Below are positions 43,992-52,973 of a stretch of DNA of 64,000 bases, piece after piece. Each line of letters starts with the position of its first letter. Position 1 is the first letter of the stretch. A program made the position numbers and the translations under genes. The DNA is from Anaerolineae bacterium (GTDB taxonomy: Bacteria; Chloroflexota; Anaerolineae; UBA4142; SHND01). Under the pieces are notes generated by a model that was not told the DNA's origin, made no database searches, and worked only from the letters and a program-made list of their open reading frames with translations. The DNA lies in NCBI GenBank assembly GCA_020851635.1, contig JADZCJ010000032.1, positions 20,238-84,237 on the forward strand, written 5' to 3'.

Positions 43992-45300
43992 TTATTCGCG
44001 CTGGGTGGGTCCCCTGCTCGCGCTCGGCTATTTCCTGCTCTGCGCTTTGTGGACGCAGCCCGCCCCCCAATCGTGGAATGACATTGCGCGTGTCGCCGCG
44101 ATTGAATCGCTTGCGGAACGCGGCGTCTGGGCGATTGACCAGTCGCCGTGGTTTGAACTGACGCAGGACAAGGTCTTTTTGAATGGCGAGTTTCACTCTG
44201 ACAAGATGCCATTGCTGTCATGGCTCGCGTCGGGCGCATATCTCGTCATGCGCCGGACCGTTGGCGCGTCGCTTGCGCCGACGTGCGCGGAAGGGGCGAG
44301 GATGTGCGCCTATTATCCGCTGACCTTGCTCTTTATCGGCGTCCCCGCCTCCCTGCTCATCTGGTTGATGTATTCCTTTGCCCGCGCGCAAAATCGCTCT
44401 CTCGCCGTCGCGTTGATTGGCACGTTGGCGCTGGCGTTGGCGACAATGATTCTCCCCTACAGTCTGGTCTTGAATCATCATCTGCCTGCCGCCGTCAGTT
44501 TGTTTGTGGCATTCTATCTCTTGACCGCGCGCTCCATTTCCGATGGACATCGTATTCCGACCATCGGCTTTTTCTGCGCCCTCGCGGTCTCGCTCGACCC
44601 GCTGTCAGGCATTCTTGCGGTGGCGCTCGGCGTTCTCGCCGTGATCCGATTTCGCGCCCGCGCGTTGTATCTCGTCCCCGGCGCGCTTGTGCCGCTGCTT
44701 ATCACTGCCATGCTCGATTACCAAATCGCCGGCACCGTCATTCCGCCGTATCTGATTCCGAGCGGTTATGCTTACGAAGGTTCAGTGTTCCCGCCGACTA
44801 TCGGCGGAAACGGCACGCCCGACGATTTGCCCCAGTACGCGTTCAAAATGTTTTTTGGCGCACAGGGCTTGTATTTTTACAATCCGATTTTGTTTTTTGC
44901 GCTGGCGGGTCTCGTCATCGTGGCGTTTACCGCCGGACACAATCTGCGGATGGATGCGATCATCATAGGTCTTGGCTTTGTCGCGCTTTCCGTCTATCTC
45001 GCCACCCGCACGGGCAATCTCGGCGGAAACGCCTATGGGGAACGTTGGTTTGTGCAAGCGATACCTCTGCTCATGGCATTTGTCTATTTCGCGCCGCCGT
45101 TGACGGATTTTCCCTCGCTCAAAATTGTGCGCTGGGTGACGATTCCTCTTTTCGCCATTGCTTTGCTCGCCTCGATATTTTCCACCTATCAGGGCGCCAG
45201 GAACCCGTGGCGTTACGTGGCGCCGCCCGGACACCCGACGCGTGATTCGGTCACGGGCGCAATCGGTTGGCGATGGGAGGTCCGTTTTCCGCCGTGGTGA
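43963..45300 (+). CDS. Multi-spanning membrane protein, GT-C glycosyltransferase-like
   Basis: About 445 residues with ten or so hydrophobic helices. The first periplasmic loop (NDIARVAAIESLAERGVWAID, then GEFHSDKMPLLSWLASGAY) has acidic residues and the HSDKMP motif typical of dolichyl-phosphate-mannose/ArnT-like GT-C proteins. It begins inside the end of the PLP gene (ATG at 43963, or TTG at 43960), so translation is probably coupled. The acceptor and sugar are unknown. It is followed directly by a second GT-C protein. Confidence 0.7.
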   Translation: MQNSPPRANSYSRWVGPLLALGYFLLCALWTQPAPQSWNDIARVAAIESLAERGVWAIDQSPWFELTQDKVFLNGEFHSDKMPLLSWLASGAYLVMRRTVGASLAPTCAEGARMCAYYPLTLLFIGVPASLLIWLMYSFARAQNRSLAVALIGTLALALATMILPYSLVLNHHLPAAVSLFVAFYLLTARSISDGHRIPTIGFFCALAVSLDPLSGILAVALGVLAVIRFRARALYLVPGALVPLLITAMLDYQIAGTVIPPYLIPSGYAYEGSVFPPTIGGNGTPDDLPQYAFKMFFGAQGLYFYNPILFFALAGLVIVAFTAGHNLRMDAIIIGLGFVALSVYLATRTGNLGGNAYGERWFVQAIPLLMAFVYFAPPLTDFPSLKIVRWVTIPLFAIALLASIFSTYQGARNPWRYVAPPGHPTRDSVTGAIGWRWEVRFPPW

Positions 45301-45311
45301 GCCAGCCAGCA

Positions 45312-47090
45312 ATGAAATTCATTCGCCGGCACGCTCTCTTGTGGTTGATCGTGATCGGGTATCTCGGTTTGGGTTTCATCTATGCCAATGTCATCCCGAT
45401 CTTTGAGGGTCCCGACGAGGTGGCGCATTTTGAGCATGCTCGCTTTATTTCGGACCATGGCGCGTTACCATCCGAAGCGCGCCCCGGTTTTCCGGACCAT
45501 ATCCAGACCGCGGGACATTCGCCGCTCTATTATCTCGTCGGCGCATTGTTGATTTTGCGGGTAGACACCTCTGCCTACCGTTCGTGGCCTCGCAATCCAT
45601 ACTTTAGCTATGGCACGGATACGTTGGGGCAAAACGTCTTTCGGCACACCGCGCAGGAAGATTTCCCGTATCAGGGCGTTTCGCTTGCCGTGCATATTCT
45701 GCGGCTCTGGTCTCTGGCGCTCGGCGCGGGCACAATCGTCGCCACCTATTTTCTCGCGCGGGTCGTCTCTCCGCTCGAAACATGGCTCGCGGTCGGAGCA
45801 GCCGCGTTTGTCGCATTCTTGCCCCAGTTCATTTTCATGAGCTCGATCGTCAACAGCGACAATCTGGTCAATTTCATGAGCGCGGTTTCCATGATTCAAA
45901 TTGTGCGCATTGGCGCGGGGCGTGATACCACGACGCGCGGGTTTGTGCTTTTGGGCAGCTTGCTCGGCTTGGCGCAGATTGCCAAAGGGAGCGCGCTCGC
46001 GCTGATTCCCGTGACCGCGTTTGCGGTGATTCTCGGCTGCCGCGCGATGGACCGCCGCTCGCTCTTGAAAAATATTGCGCTTGCATCGGTCGCCTTTTTC
46101 ATCATTTCGGGGTGGTGGTATGCGCGCAATATTCTGCTCTATGGCGACCCGCTTGCGTTGAATTGGCGTCGTATCGCGTATCCCGATGCCCTGCGACACG
46201 GTCCGCTGACGTTCGAGCAAGTGGCAGAATTTGCGCGGCAGGTTGGCGGTTCCTTCTGGGCGCGTTTCGGCTGGGCGAATATCTCGCTCGATGAGCGCGT
46301 ATATCTCGGTTTTGCGATTGCGGCGCTGGTCGCGTTCGTTGGGTTGGGCGTTCGCGTCGCGCGTGAATATCGTCTCCCGAATTTTCCGCGCAGAGAATTA
46401 TTGCTGCTTGCCGCCGATATTCTCGTTGTGGCTGCCCTCCTTTTTTCGTTGTGGTTCGGCTATCCGGTCGGCGGCGATCAGGGACGCTATCTCTTTACCG
46501 CGCTGCCCGCGCTCGCGATTTTTTTTGTTTACGGACTGATGTTTTATTTTCCGCCGGCTTGGCGGTGGGCGCCGTCCGCCGCAGTGGGCGCGGGGATGTT
46601 CACGGTTGCGGCGTTGATACCGTTCCTTGTTTTGATTCCCGCGCACAAACCGTATACTCCGCCTCCGCCGATTACCCTCGCCCAAATTCCGCCTGACTCC
46701 GGGAGCGCCGAGATCACATTTCAAGATGCCGTGCGCGTCGTTGCGTATCTGGCTCCCGATGTGGCAGAACGCGACACCAATCTGATTGTGCGAGTCTATT
46801 GGCAAGTCCTGCATAATGTTGAAACTGACAATAATGTCCGCTTGCGTTTAGTGGCGTCCGATGGTACCGTCTTGTGGGAACGGACGCGCCGTCCCGGGCG
46901 CGGGCTTTCGCCGACCGACCAATGGCAAAGCGGAATGATTGTTCCCGACCTGTTCACCATCCGTATTCCACCCGACGCCCCGGTCGGTCCGGCCGCCGTT
47001 GTGATCAGCATGTCGGAACGGGACGGTATAGAGTGGAAGACAGCCGAGGGCGAGACCGACGCAGTTCTCACCAACGTCTTGATTCAGTAG
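45312..47090 (+). CDS. Membrane glycosyltransferase-like protein (DUF2142-like)
   Basis: About 592 residues. A first helix (LLWLIVIGYLGLGFIYANVI) leads to PIFEGPDEVAHFEHARFISD, the P-D-E-x-x-H loop of DUF2142/GT-C proteins, followed by roughly ten more helices and a soluble C-terminal beta domain of about 150 residues (IPPDSGSAEITFQDAVRVV onward). The start at 45312 is preferred over 45267 or 45297 because it begins right before the first helix; 45312 lies after the previous stop at 45300. It likely works with the upstream GT-C protein on a cell-surface glycan. Confidence 0.72.
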   Translation: MKFIRRHALLWLIVIGYLGLGFIYANVIPIFEGPDEVAHFEHARFISDHGALPSEARPGFPDHIQTAGHSPLYYLVGALLILRVDTSAYRSWPRNPYFSYGTDTLGQNVFRHTAQEDFPYQGVSLAVHILRLWSLALGAGTIVATYFLARVVSPLETWLAVGAAAFVAFLPQFIFMSSIVNSDNLVNFMSAVSMIQIVRIGAGRDTTTRGFVLLGSLLGLAQIAKGSALALIPVTAFAVILGCRAMDRRSLLKNIALASVAFFIISGWWYARNILLYGDPLALNWRRIAYPDALRHGPLTFEQVAEFARQVGGSFWARFGWANISLDERVYLGFAIAALVAFVGLGVRVAREYRLPNFPRRELLLLAADILVVAALLFSLWFGYPVGGDQGRYLFTALPALAIFFVYGLMFYFPPAWRWAPSAAVGAGMFTVAALIPFLVLIPAHKPYTPPPPITLAQIPPDSGSAEITFQDAVRVVAYLAPDVAERDTNLIVRVYWQVLHNVETDNNVRLRLVASDGTVLWERTRRPGRGLSPTDQWQSGMIVPDLFTIRIPPDAPVGPAAVVISMSERDGIEWKTAEGETDAVLTNVLIQ

Positions 47091-47104
47091 AGCGAGCAAA
47101 TATC

Positions 47105-48460
47105 ATGTTAATTACGAATGGCACTGTCGTCACGCTGGGCGCACGCAATGAAATCCTTTATGACGGCGCGCTCTTGATCGCCGGGGACAAAATTGCCGCC
47201 ATCGGCAAGACCGCCGCGCTCGTCGCCGAGTATCCCGATGAGAAACGACTCGATGCGCGCGGCAAGCTCGTCATGCCGGGAAACATCTGCGCTCACACGC
47301 ATTTTTATGGCGCGTTTGCGCGCGGCATGTCCCTGCCGCCGGGGCCGCCGCCAAAGGATTTTCCCGAAATTCTCGCCAAGCTGTGGTGGCGGATTGACCG
47401 CGCGCTGACGCTGGAAGATTCGAAATACAGCGCGCTGGTTTGTCTGGTGGACGCGATTCGACACGGCACGACGACCTTGATAGATCATCATGCCAGCCCG
47501 AACGCGATTGATGGCTCGCTCGACGCGATTGCCGAGGGTGTCACCGGGTCGGGCTTGCGCGCGTGCCTGTGCTACGAAGTCACCGACCGGAATGGAAAGG
47601 AGGGCGCGCATGCAGGGATCCGCGAGAATGTGCGCTTTTTGAAACACGTGAGCGGACTGCGCCGCACTCCGGGCAGCGAACACCTCGCCGCCACCTTTGG
47701 ATTGCATGCCTCTTTTACCGTCTCGGACGAGACGCTGGACAAGTGCCGCGCCGAACTCGACGGCTTGGATGCCGGATTTCATGTGCACGTGGCGGAGGAC
47801 CGTTCCGACGAGGATGATTCACTTCAAAATTACGGGACGCGAGTGGTAGAGCGCCTCGACCGCAAAGAGATTCTCGGAGCGAAAACTATCGCCGCACACT
47901 GTGTGCATATAGACGTGGGTGAGATTGACCTTCTCAAACGCACCGACACCAGAGTTTCGCACCAACCGCGTTCCAATATGAACAACGCCGTCGGCGTTGC
48001 GAATGTCCCCGGCATGTTGCGGCACGGTGTCACGGTGGGGTTGGGCAACGATGGCTTTTCCAACAACATGTTTGCGGAAATGAAAACCGCTTTTCTCGTC
48101 CACAAAGATCACGCGCACGACCCGCGCGTCATGGGCGCGGACCGGGTGTTTCAGCTTGCCTACGCCAACAATGCCAAAATCTGCGCCAACTTTTGGGATG
48201 CTCCCCTCGGCGAATTGTCCGTTGGCGCGTACGCCGATATTATTCTGCTCGATTACGCGCCCTATACCGAAATGAACGCGGGCAATTTCCCGTGGCACAC
48301 GGTCTTTGGGATTGATGGCTCACACGTCACGCATACGATCTGCGGCGGCAAAATATTGATGCAGGACCGCCAACTTTTGACGCTTGACGAACAAGCCGTC
48401 GCGGCTCAAGCGCGCGAACTGGCGCGCGGCGTTTGGCAGCGGGTTCAACAGCTCGACTGA
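47105..48460 (+). CDS. ssnA: SsnA-like amidohydrolase (putative chlorohydrolase/aminohydrolase)
   Basis: A 451-residue amidohydrolase-superfamily enzyme. The N-terminal metal site is MPGNICAHTHFYGAFARGM (H-x-H); further ligands lie in FGLHASFTVSD and AAHCVHIDVGEIDLL, with the HQPRSNMNNAVGVA and LGNDGFSNNMFAEMK segments typical of guanine deaminase/TrzA/SsnA enzymes. The WWRIDRALTLED stretch is close to SsnA. In E. coli ssnA belongs to the ygeW-xdhD region, so its place here supports the same pathway. It probably deaminates or dehalogenates a purine-like or other N-heterocycle. It starts 14 bp after the GT-C gene. Confidence 0.85.
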   Translation: MLITNGTVVTLGARNEILYDGALLIAGDKIAAIGKTAALVAEYPDEKRLDARGKLVMPGNICAHTHFYGAFARGMSLPPGPPPKDFPEILAKLWWRIDRALTLEDSKYSALVCLVDAIRHGTTTLIDHHASPNAIDGSLDAIAEGVTGSGLRACLCYEVTDRNGKEGAHAGIRENVRFLKHVSGLRRTPGSEHLAATFGLHASFTVSDETLDKCRAELDGLDAGFHVHVAEDRSDEDDSLQNYGTRVVERLDRKEILGAKTIAAHCVHIDVGEIDLLKRTDTRVSHQPRSNMNNAVGVANVPGMLRHGVTVGLGNDGFSNNMFAEMKTAFLVHKDHAHDPRVMGADRVFQLAYANNAKICANFWDAPLGELSVGAYADIILLDYAPYTEMNAGNFPWHTVFGIDGSHVTHTICGGKILMQDRQLLTLDEQAVAAQARELARGVWQRVQQLD

Positions 48461-48480
48461 TCAACTCTCGGAGGAATTTA

Positions 48481-49143
48481 GTGTCTCTCTCACTTGCAAT
48501 CATTGGCGGCACCGGCATTCAGGGCACTGCCCTTGCAACCCGTTTTGCCAAAGCAGGCGTGCCCATCATCATCGGCTCGCGGGACGCCCAACGCGGCGCG
48601 GATGCTGCACGGGCGCTCTGCGCCCAACTGGGTCTCTCAAACATCACCGGCACGTCGAATCGGCAAGCTGCGCGCGAGGGAGACATTGTCTTGTTGTCTG
48701 TGCCTTATCAAGGCATGCAGCCGATCCTCGAGGACCTCCATGACGCGGTGGAAAACAAAATCGTCATCAATATTGCTTCATCGCTCAACCCGGAAAAAAG
48801 GACGCGCGCCCAGGTGCCGCCCGCCGGTTCCATCACGGCAGAGATACAGAATTTCTTTGGCGAACGCGCGCGCGTGGTGGCTGCCTTTCAGAACATTTCC
48901 CCCGAATCACTTTCCAGTCCGGATGCCAAAATTGACTCGGATGTGCTGGTTTGCGGCGGGAACAAAGATGCGCGCGAACGGGTCATAACCATGTGCAAAC
49001 AAGCGGGGATAGACGCCTTTGACGCGGGCATGCTTCCCAATGCCGTTGCCGTAGAAACGCTCACCGCCGTGTTGATTGCCATCAACGTCAAATACAAAAT
49101 CGTCGGTGCGGGCATCCGCCTGACTCGAGTCCCGCGCGCATAG
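48481..49143 (+). CDS. npdG: NADPH-dependent F420 reductase
   Basis: A 220-residue F420H2:NADP oxidoreductase family protein. The N-terminal dinucleotide motif is SLAIIGGTGIQGTALATRFA, followed by VPIIIGSRDAQRG, where the Ser-Arg contacts the NADP phosphate. GDIVLLSVPYQGM and VVAAFQNISPESL are family landmarks. It moves hydride between NADPH and coenzyme F420. The GTG at 48481 follows GGAGGA at 48470-48475. CofE and CofD are just downstream, giving an F420 gene group. Confidence 0.88.
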   Translation: MSLSLAIIGGTGIQGTALATRFAKAGVPIIIGSRDAQRGADAARALCAQLGLSNITGTSNRQAAREGDIVLLSVPYQGMQPILEDLHDAVENKIVINIASSLNPEKRTRAQVPPAGSITAEIQNFFGERARVVAAFQNISPESLSSPDAKIDSDVLVCGGNKDARERVITMCKQAGIDAFDAGMLPNAVAVETLTAVLIAINVKYKIVGAGIRLTRVPRA

Positions 49144-49158
49144 CGCCGCCCCATTTCA

Positions 49159-49920
49159 ATGTCTCAGCTGATTCTCACCACCCTCCCCAACGTCCCACTC
49201 GTGCAGCCAGGTGACGACCTGGTCCGGCTCGTATTGACCGGGCTTGAGCGAGCGCGTCTCGAGCTCGAGGATAATGATGTCATCGTGATCGCTTCCAAAA
49301 TTCTGAGCAAAGCACAAGCGCGCATCGTGCGTCTCGCAGATGTCACACCCGGTCAGTATGCGCTGGAGCTTTACGCAGAGACCGGCAAAGACGCGCGCGT
49401 GATTGAACTAATGCTCCGGGAATCGTCCGAAATTGTCCGAGCGCGGCGCGGTCTGATCGTCACGCGGCACAATCTCGGTTTTGTGAGCGCCAATGCGGGT
49501 ATTGATCATTCGAACGTAGAGCAAGGCGCAAGCGATTTTGTCTTGCTGCTCCCGCTCGACCCCGATGCCGACGCGCAGGTCATACGCGAACGCATCCAAG
49601 CCGAGACGGGCAAACGGGTCGCGATCGTGATTGCCGATACACACGGGCGCCCCCACCGCATCGGCACGATGGGCATCGCGATTGGCTCGGCGGGCTTGCC
49701 CGCCCTGGAAGATTGGCGCGGTCGCAAAGATTTGTTTGGTTACGAATTGAAATCCACCGATATTGCGCTGGCAGACCTGCTCGCCTCGGCGGCGACACTA
49801 TTGTTGGGTCAAGCCGACGAGGGTACGCCGCTCGTGCATGTGCGCGGCGCAACGTGGTCCGGCCCTGACGGCACGGCGCGTGATTTGGTGCGCCCCAAAG
49901 AGATGGACTTGTTTCCATGA
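49159..49920 (+). CDS. cofE: Coenzyme F420-0:L-glutamate ligase
   Basis: A 253-residue CofE. It opens with the domain start PNVPLVQPGDDLVRLVLTGLE, then NDVIVIASKILSKAQARIV, and shows the GTP/metal-binding regions RHNLGFVSANAGIDHSNV and VAIVIADTHGRPHRIGTMGIAIG, all typical of F420 gamma-glutamyl ligase. It adds glutamates to F420-0. It lacks the C-terminal nitroreductase-like domain of actinobacterial FbiB, so it is the short form. Its stop overlaps the cofD start (ATGA at 49917). Confidence 0.93.
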   Translation: MSQLILTTLPNVPLVQPGDDLVRLVLTGLERARLELEDNDVIVIASKILSKAQARIVRLADVTPGQYALELYAETGKDARVIELMLRESSEIVRARRGLIVTRHNLGFVSANAGIDHSNVEQGASDFVLLLPLDPDADAQVIRERIQAETGKRVAIVIADTHGRPHRIGTMGIAIGSAGLPALEDWRGRKDLFGYELKSTDIALADLLASAATLLLGQADEGTPLVHVRGATWSGPDGTARDLVRPKEMDLFP

Positions 49921-50840
49921 AGCTGACAGCTCTGGGCAGCGGAGTTGGCGGCGCCGGACTCGCGGACGGTCTCCAACGGGTCGTTGGCGAAAACCTTGCC
50001 GTTATTGTCAATACCGGTGACAATTTTGATTTACACGGTCTGCGGCTTGCGCCCGACCTCGACACGGTCATGTATACGCTCGCGGACATCGCCAACTCTG
50101 AAACAGGATCGGGCATTGCGGGCGACACCTTTAATAATCTTGACATGATTTCCCGCTATGGCGGCGAAGACTGGTTTCGGATCGGCGACCGCGAGTTGGC
50201 GACCCATCTTTTGCGCACGCAATTGCTGAAAGGCGGAAGCACACTCACCCGGACGACCTTGTCGCTGGCACAGTCGTTGGGCGTGCGCGCCCGCATCCTG
50301 CCGATGGCGAATGAACCCGTCGCCACAATCGTCAACACGAACGCGGGCGAACTCGCGTTTCAAGAGTATTTCGTGCATCGCCGCTGGCAGCCGATTTTGA
50401 AATCATATCGTTTTTACGGCATTGACAAGGCGCGCGTCACACCGGAAATCACCGCCGCCTTGCAAACCGCACAGGCGATCATCTTTTGTCCCTCCAATCC
50501 CTTTGTCGGCGTCGAGCCGATTTTGAGCGTCAAGGGCATGCGTGACCTGATCAAGCAAGCCCGTGTGCCCAGGATTGCAGTTTCGCCGATTATTGGAGGC
50601 GAGTCGCTCGATGGGGTGACTGCCAAAATGTTCAAAGAGCTCGGCATGGAACCCTCTGCATTTCAGGTTGCCAGATTACTGCGCGGGGCGATTGACCGTT
50701 TTGTGCTCGACAGACTGGACGAGGCGCAGGCGCCGTTGATCAAAGACCTGGGCATGCGCGTCTGGGTGACGGACACGCTCGTGCGCACCCAAGCCGACCG
50801 CGAACGCCTCGCCCGCGAAATCGTCGAATGGGTATCGTGA
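49917..50840 (+). CDS. cofD: 2-phospho-L-lactate transferase
   Basis: A 307-residue CofD. It begins MKLTALGSGVGGAGLADGL (nucleotide-binding glycines), and shows VIVNTGDNFDLHGLRLAPDLDTVMYTL and ADIANSETGSG, which carry conserved CofD residues, plus FCPSNPFVGVEPIL and VAVSPIIGG-like segments. It joins a phospholactate or phosphoenolpyruvate unit to Fo, making (dehydro)F420-0 for CofE. It is translationally coupled to cofE. No cofC, cofG or cofH is in the window, so Fo synthesis must be encoded elsewhere. Confidence 0.93.
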   Translation: MKLTALGSGVGGAGLADGLQRVVGENLAVIVNTGDNFDLHGLRLAPDLDTVMYTLADIANSETGSGIAGDTFNNLDMISRYGGEDWFRIGDRELATHLLRTQLLKGGSTLTRTTLSLAQSLGVRARILPMANEPVATIVNTNAGELAFQEYFVHRRWQPILKSYRFYGIDKARVTPEITAALQTAQAIIFCPSNPFVGVEPILSVKGMRDLIKQARVPRIAVSPIIGGESLDGVTAKMFKELGMEPSAFQVARLLRGAIDRFVLDRLDEAQAPLIKDLGMRVWVTDTLVRTQADRERLAREIVEWVS

Positions 50841-50905
50841 CATGCGACGAACAAAGGATAAACGTCAATCGAGAATCAGGATTCGGAACTCATAACTCGG
50901 AATTC

Positions 50906-50975
50906 CGAAATCGAAAATCGAAAATCGAAAATTGAAAATTGAAAATCAAAGATCGGAAATCACCAATCATCAATC
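50906..50975 (+). repeat. Ten heptamer tandem repeats (GAAAATC-type)
   Basis: Ten consecutive 7-bp units ending mostly in ATC or ATT fill 50906-50975, three of them exact GAAAATC, the rest degenerate. The array stops immediately before the AAGGAG (50977-50982) of the luciferase-like oxidoreductase gene. The left side of the same gap (50870-50905) looks like older, decayed units. Confidence 0.85.
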
Positions 50976-50987
50976 CAAGGAGTCCTC

Positions 50988-51983
50988 ATGTCCCGCGTAG
51001 CGATTTACCTTCAAGACAAACACGAAATCCGGCAAGGGATGGCATTTGCCCAATATGCGGAACAGCGTGGGTTTGAAGCCGTTTGGCAAGCCGAATCGCG
51101 TCTCGTCCGCGATGCCATTGTGCCGATGGCGGCGTTTGCCGCCGTCACCGAGCGGCTCAAGGTGGGCAGCGGTGTCATCAACAACTGGACGCGCAACATC
51201 GGATTGCTCGCCGCCACGTTTCTCACGCTCGACGATCTCGCGCCGAACCGCATCATCTGCGGCATTGGCGCATGGTGGGACCCTCTCGCCAAAAATGTGG
51301 GCATCGAGCGCAGGCGTCCCCTCCTCGCCATGCGCGAGACGGTCTATGTCATGAAAAAACTCCTCAACATGGAGCGCGTCACGTTTCATGGGGAATTTCA
51401 TCATGTGGACGGCATTGAACTCGACGTGATCCATGGTCGGCGTGAGCCGCGCAACGTCCCGATTTACATTGGGGCGACGGGCGATGCGATGATGGAACTG
51501 ACGGGCGAGATTGCCGATGGCTGTGTGCTCAATTACTGCGTGCCGCCCGAATACAATCTCAAAGCGATGGATATGCTCGAACGCGGCGCAAAAAAGGCGG
51601 GACGTTCGATTGACAGCATTGACCGCCCGCAGCTGGTGGTTTGCTCGGTGGACCGCGACCATAAAAAGGCGGTGGACGCCGCCAAGGAACTCATCGCGCA
51701 GTATCTCGCTCAGCAGCCGCACATTGCGCGGGCGAGCGAGACGCCCGAAGCGACCATCAAAAAAATCCAGAGCATTCTCGGCTGGCCCGCGACCAAAGAA
51801 CAGATTCACGAGGCGATGCAGTATGTGCCCGACGAACTCATCGAGCGCATCACTGCGAGCGGCACGCCCGGCGAGGTGCGCCAAAAGGTGGATGAATACA
51901 ACCGCAATGGCTGCACCTGCCCCATTCTCTACCCGTTAGGGGACGATGTGAAACTGATGATTGATACCTTTGCCCAAAACTAG
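50988..51983 (+). CDS. LLM class F420/flavin-dependent oxidoreductase
   Basis: A 331-residue luciferase-like monooxygenase-fold protein. Typical segments are [58 protein letters not shown] and [22 protein letters not shown], matching the F420-dependent methylene-H4MPT reductase/glucose-6-phosphate dehydrogenase-like branch. F420 use is likely because the cofactor genes are adjacent. AAGGAG lies 5 nt before the ATG. The substrate is unknown. Confidence 0.88.
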   Translation: MSRVAIYLQDKHEIRQGMAFAQYAEQRGFEAVWQAESRLVRDAIVPMAAFAAVTERLKVGSGVINNWTRNIGLLAATFLTLDDLAPNRIICGIGAWWDPLAKNVGIERRRPLLAMRETVYVMKKLLNMERVTFHGEFHHVDGIELDVIHGRREPRNVPIYIGATGDAMMELTGEIADGCVLNYCVPPEYNLKAMDMLERGAKKAGRSIDSIDRPQLVVCSVDRDHKKAVDAAKELIAQYLAQQPHIARASETPEATIKKIQSILGWPATKEQIHEAMQYVPDELIERITASGTPGEVRQKVDEYNRNGCTCPILYPLGDDVKLMIDTFAQN

Positions 51984-52973
51984 ATGGTCGCCCCGCTTCG
52001 TTTTGGAATTCTCGGCGCAGCGCGCATCGCCCCCGCCGCCCTCATCCGACCTTCCCGCGTTGTGCCCGAGGTGCATGTTACGACCCTTGCCGCGCGCGAC
52101 CGCGTCAAAGCCATTCATTTCTCACGGCGTCATCACATCCCGCGCGGGCTCGCCACATACAAAGCGCTCGTCAACGATCCCGAAATTGATGCGGTCTACA
52201 ACCCGCTGCCCAATTCGCTGCATCACGAGTGGACCATCGAGGCGCTGCGCGCGGGCAAGCACGTCTTGTGCGAAAAACCGATCGCGTCCAATGCGCGCGA
52301 GGCGCAGGAGATGGTCGAGGTCGCAGAGGCATCGGGACGTGTTCTCATGGAGGCGTTCCACTATCGCTACCATCCGCTCGCCCGTCGCGTGGACGAGATT
52401 CTTGCAAGCGGAGAACTGGGCAAGGTGCGCGCCCTCGAGGCGGATTTTTTCATCCCGCTCTTTCTTCGTCCGCGCGACATTCGCTATGATTATGCGCTGG
52501 GGGGGGGGGCGCTGATGGACACGGGGTGTTATTGTGTGAATTTGCTGCGGTGGCTGGGCAAGGGCGAGCCGCAGCCGCTTTCCGTCCGCACACGCCGAAT
52601 ATCGCCGCAGGTGGACCGCTTGCTGCGCGCCGAATTGCGTTTCGAAAACGGCATCACGGCGAAACTCGGCTGCTCGCTTGCCGCGTTTCCGCCTGTAAAA
52701 ATCTATGCCCGCGTCGTGGGTGAGGCGGGCGAGCTGCGCATCATCAATCCGTTCGTGCCGCATACGTTCAACAGCTTGCGGATCGAAACCAAAGCGGGCG
52801 TCCGCCGCGAGCATCTGACGCGCGAACCGGCGTATAATTTCCAACTGCGCGCCTTTCTCGCCGCCACGCGCGGCGCCAATACAAATCTTACCGACGGGCG
52901 CGACGGAGTAAAAAACATGCAAGTCATTGACTCGATCTATCAACTCGCAGGTATGCAAGTGAGAGGCGTCTGA
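51984..52973 (+). CDS. Gfo/Idh/MocA family oxidoreductase
   Basis: A 329-residue NAD(P)-dependent dehydrogenase. The Rossmann fold starts FGILGAARIAPAALI (degenerate glycine motif), and the family signature CEKPIASNAREAQEM carries the catalytic lysine (EKP). The second half (VRALEADFFIPLF, GGALMDTGCYCVNLLRWLG) has the GxxxDxxxH-like region in the variant D-T-G-C-Y. It starts on the base after the preceding stop (51983/51984), so it is cotranscribed. It probably oxidises a sugar, cyclitol or dihydrodiol. A run of nine Gs at 52500-52508 is a possible slippage or sequencing-error site, though the frame is intact. Confidence 0.88.
   Translation: MVAPLRFGILGAARIAPAALIRPSRVVPEVHVTTLAARDRVKAIHFSRRHHIPRGLATYKALVNDPEIDAVYNPLPNSLHHEWTIEALRAGKHVLCEKPIASNAREAQEMVEVAEASGRVLMEAFHYRYHPLARRVDEILASGELGKVRALEADFFIPLFLRPRDIRYDYALGGGALMDTGCYCVNLLRWLGKGEPQPLSVRTRRISPQVDRLLRAELRFENGITAKLGCSLAAFPPVKIYARVVGEAGELRIINPFVPHTFNSLRIETKAGVRREHLTREPAYNFQLRAFLAATRGANTNLTDGRDGVKNMQVIDSIYQLAGMQVRGV

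Noticed and set aside
52500..52508. Poly-G run in the Gfo/Idh/MocA gene as a frameshift
   Set aside because: Conserved sequence continues in the same frame on both sides of the run, so no frameshift is present in this assembly.
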